Positions 63,582 through 64,000 of a stretch of 64,000 nucleotides of DNA are shown here, piece by piece. This stretch comes from Anaerolineales bacterium UBA2181. GTDB taxonomy: Bacteria > Chloroflexota > Anaerolineae > Promineifilales > UBA4811. Position numbers and translations under genes: made by a program. The stretch covers positions 54,526 through 118,525 of the forward strand of contig DCVT01000027.1 of the NCBI GenBank assembly GCA_002328075.1, in the 5' to 3' direction. Each line of letters begins with the position of its first letter. Positions within the stretch are counted from its first letter, which is position 1. The notes under the pieces are model-generated. The model was not told the DNA's origin and ran no database searches. It worked only from the letters and a program-made list of their open reading frames with translations.

Positions 63582-64000
63582 ATGAAATTGAGTGAGTACG
63601 CCCGCCAAGTTGGCGTGTCCTATCGCACGGCCTGGCGCTGGTTCAGGAGCGGTCAGGTGCAGGGCTACCAGGTTGAGACGGGCACCATCATCATCACCGA
63701 ACCACTGCCGCAGGCCATGGCGCCGGCGCCCATTCGGAAGGTGGCTGTCTATGCGCGTGTCTCGGCCGCCGAGAACAGGGACAACCTGGAGTCGCAAGCC
63801 AAGCGATTGATCGACTACTGTGCCGCGAAAGGCTACCAGGTGGCGGCGGTGGTGAAGGAGATTGGCTCAGGTGTCAACGACACCCGCCCCAAGTTGATCA
63901 AGCTGATCACCGATCCTACCATCAGTCTCATTGTGGTTGAGCACCAGGATCGGCTGACCCTCTTCGGCTTCAACCACCTTGAGAAGCTGTTGGCCATGCA
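63582..64000 (+). CDS. IS607-family serine recombinase (TnpA), partial
   Basis: 139 residues visible. A MerR-like helix-turn-helix at the N terminus (MKLSEYARQVGVSYRTAWRW) precedes a serine recombinase catalytic domain with YARVSAAENRDNLESQAKRL, where the Ser of ARVS is the nucleophile. Helix-turn-helix before the catalytic domain is the hallmark of the IS607 type. A tnpB-like gene would be expected beyond the window. Confidence 0.93.
   Translation, partial: MKLSEYARQVGVSYRTAWRWFRSGQVQGYQVETGTIIITEPLPQAMAPAPIRKVAVYARVSAAENRDNLESQAKRLIDYCAAKGYQVAAVVKEIGSGVNDTRPKLIKLITDPTISLIVVEHQDRLTLFGFNHLEKLLAM

Larger units (their letters stand above)
63530..64000 (+). mobile_element. IS607-family element, left end (partial)
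   Basis: A drop in GC content begins near 63515. It is followed by imperfect inverted arms TAGTAACACC (63535-63544) and GGTGTACTA (63563-63571), a promoter and a tnpA-type serine recombinase gene that runs off the window. IS607 elements have no terminal inverted repeats or target duplication, so the exact left end is not known. Confidence 0.7.

Overview
The window is a GC-rich bacterial chromosome segment that most resembles an uncultured Chloroflexota (Anaerolineae/Caldilineae-like) genome. The assignment is an inference from gene content: mevalonate kinase beside isopentenyl phosphate kinase, a DUF3090 protein, a split transketolase, large ferredoxin-linked 2-oxoacid oxidoreductases, a Rex repressor, secreted proteins with Thr/Pro linkers or a C-terminal LPVxM(R/N) tail, and no LPS or flagellar genes. 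No rRNA, CRISPR array or phage is visible. Promoters read well as sigma-70 type, often with an extended -10 box (TGnTATAAT).

Region by region. 1-4.5 kb: a ROK repressor (cut by the window edge) diverges from a four-gene sugar operon: split transketolase, an atypical RpiB-family isomerase and a TauE/SafE exporter. The two -35 boxes of the divergent promoters are halves of one palindrome. 4.5-9.2 kb: frameshifted surE, a GyrI-like/WYL regulator pair around a nested palindromic operator, a decapitated metG remnant, and an Lrp/AsnC regulator. 9.3-13 kb: an MttB-family methyltransferase and a secreted beta-propeller protein. 13.1-20.7 kb: housekeeping genes (5-formyl-THF cyclo-ligase, lepA, tlyA, a nucleotide-sugar reductase) and a UbiA-mevalonate kinase-IPK operon followed by tRNA-Lys. 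20.7-22.4 kb: a broken DUF11 gene and a likely small RNA. 22.5-26.6 kb: an ABC-2 exporter with two permeases and a LytTR protein fused to a catalytically degenerate ABC domain.

26.8-36.6 kb: mixed accessory genes (GNAT, MBL hydrolase, cupin, MFS, methyltransferase, SLC13 transporter with four TrkA-C domains, TrkA, DinB) including a belt of broken genes at 34.8-35.9 kb. 36.8-41.4 kb: a secreted anchored protein, a double GNAT, then about 1.9 kb with only a decayed gene. 41.5-50 kb: MoxR-DUF58, then a closely coupled series of lepB, YgiT zinc finger, pyrophosphatase, response regulator-histidine kinase, a hypothetical protein, response regulator-CpaE-like ATPase and a GT-C glycosyltransferase. 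50-58.5 kb: pirin, then a minus-strand block for anaerobic 2-oxoacid oxidation (KorDABC-type complex, NifJ, dihydroorotate-dehydrogenase-like protein). 58.7-64 kb: RimK-like ligase, DUF3090, tRNA-Gly and tRNA-Cys, rex, pncC, a C39-like peptidase, and the start of an IS607-family element at the right edge.

Three genes (surE, DUF11, a TrkA fragment) are each restored by adding one G or C to a G/C run. That points to sequencing or assembly error, or to shared mutational decay, and should be resolved before calling them dead. The most interesting items are the sugar operon, which fits a sulfoglycolytic transketolase scheme, the small RNA with an anti-Shine-Dalgarno loop, the dead-ABC/LytTR regulator, and genes whose promoter spacing predicts leaderless mRNAs.
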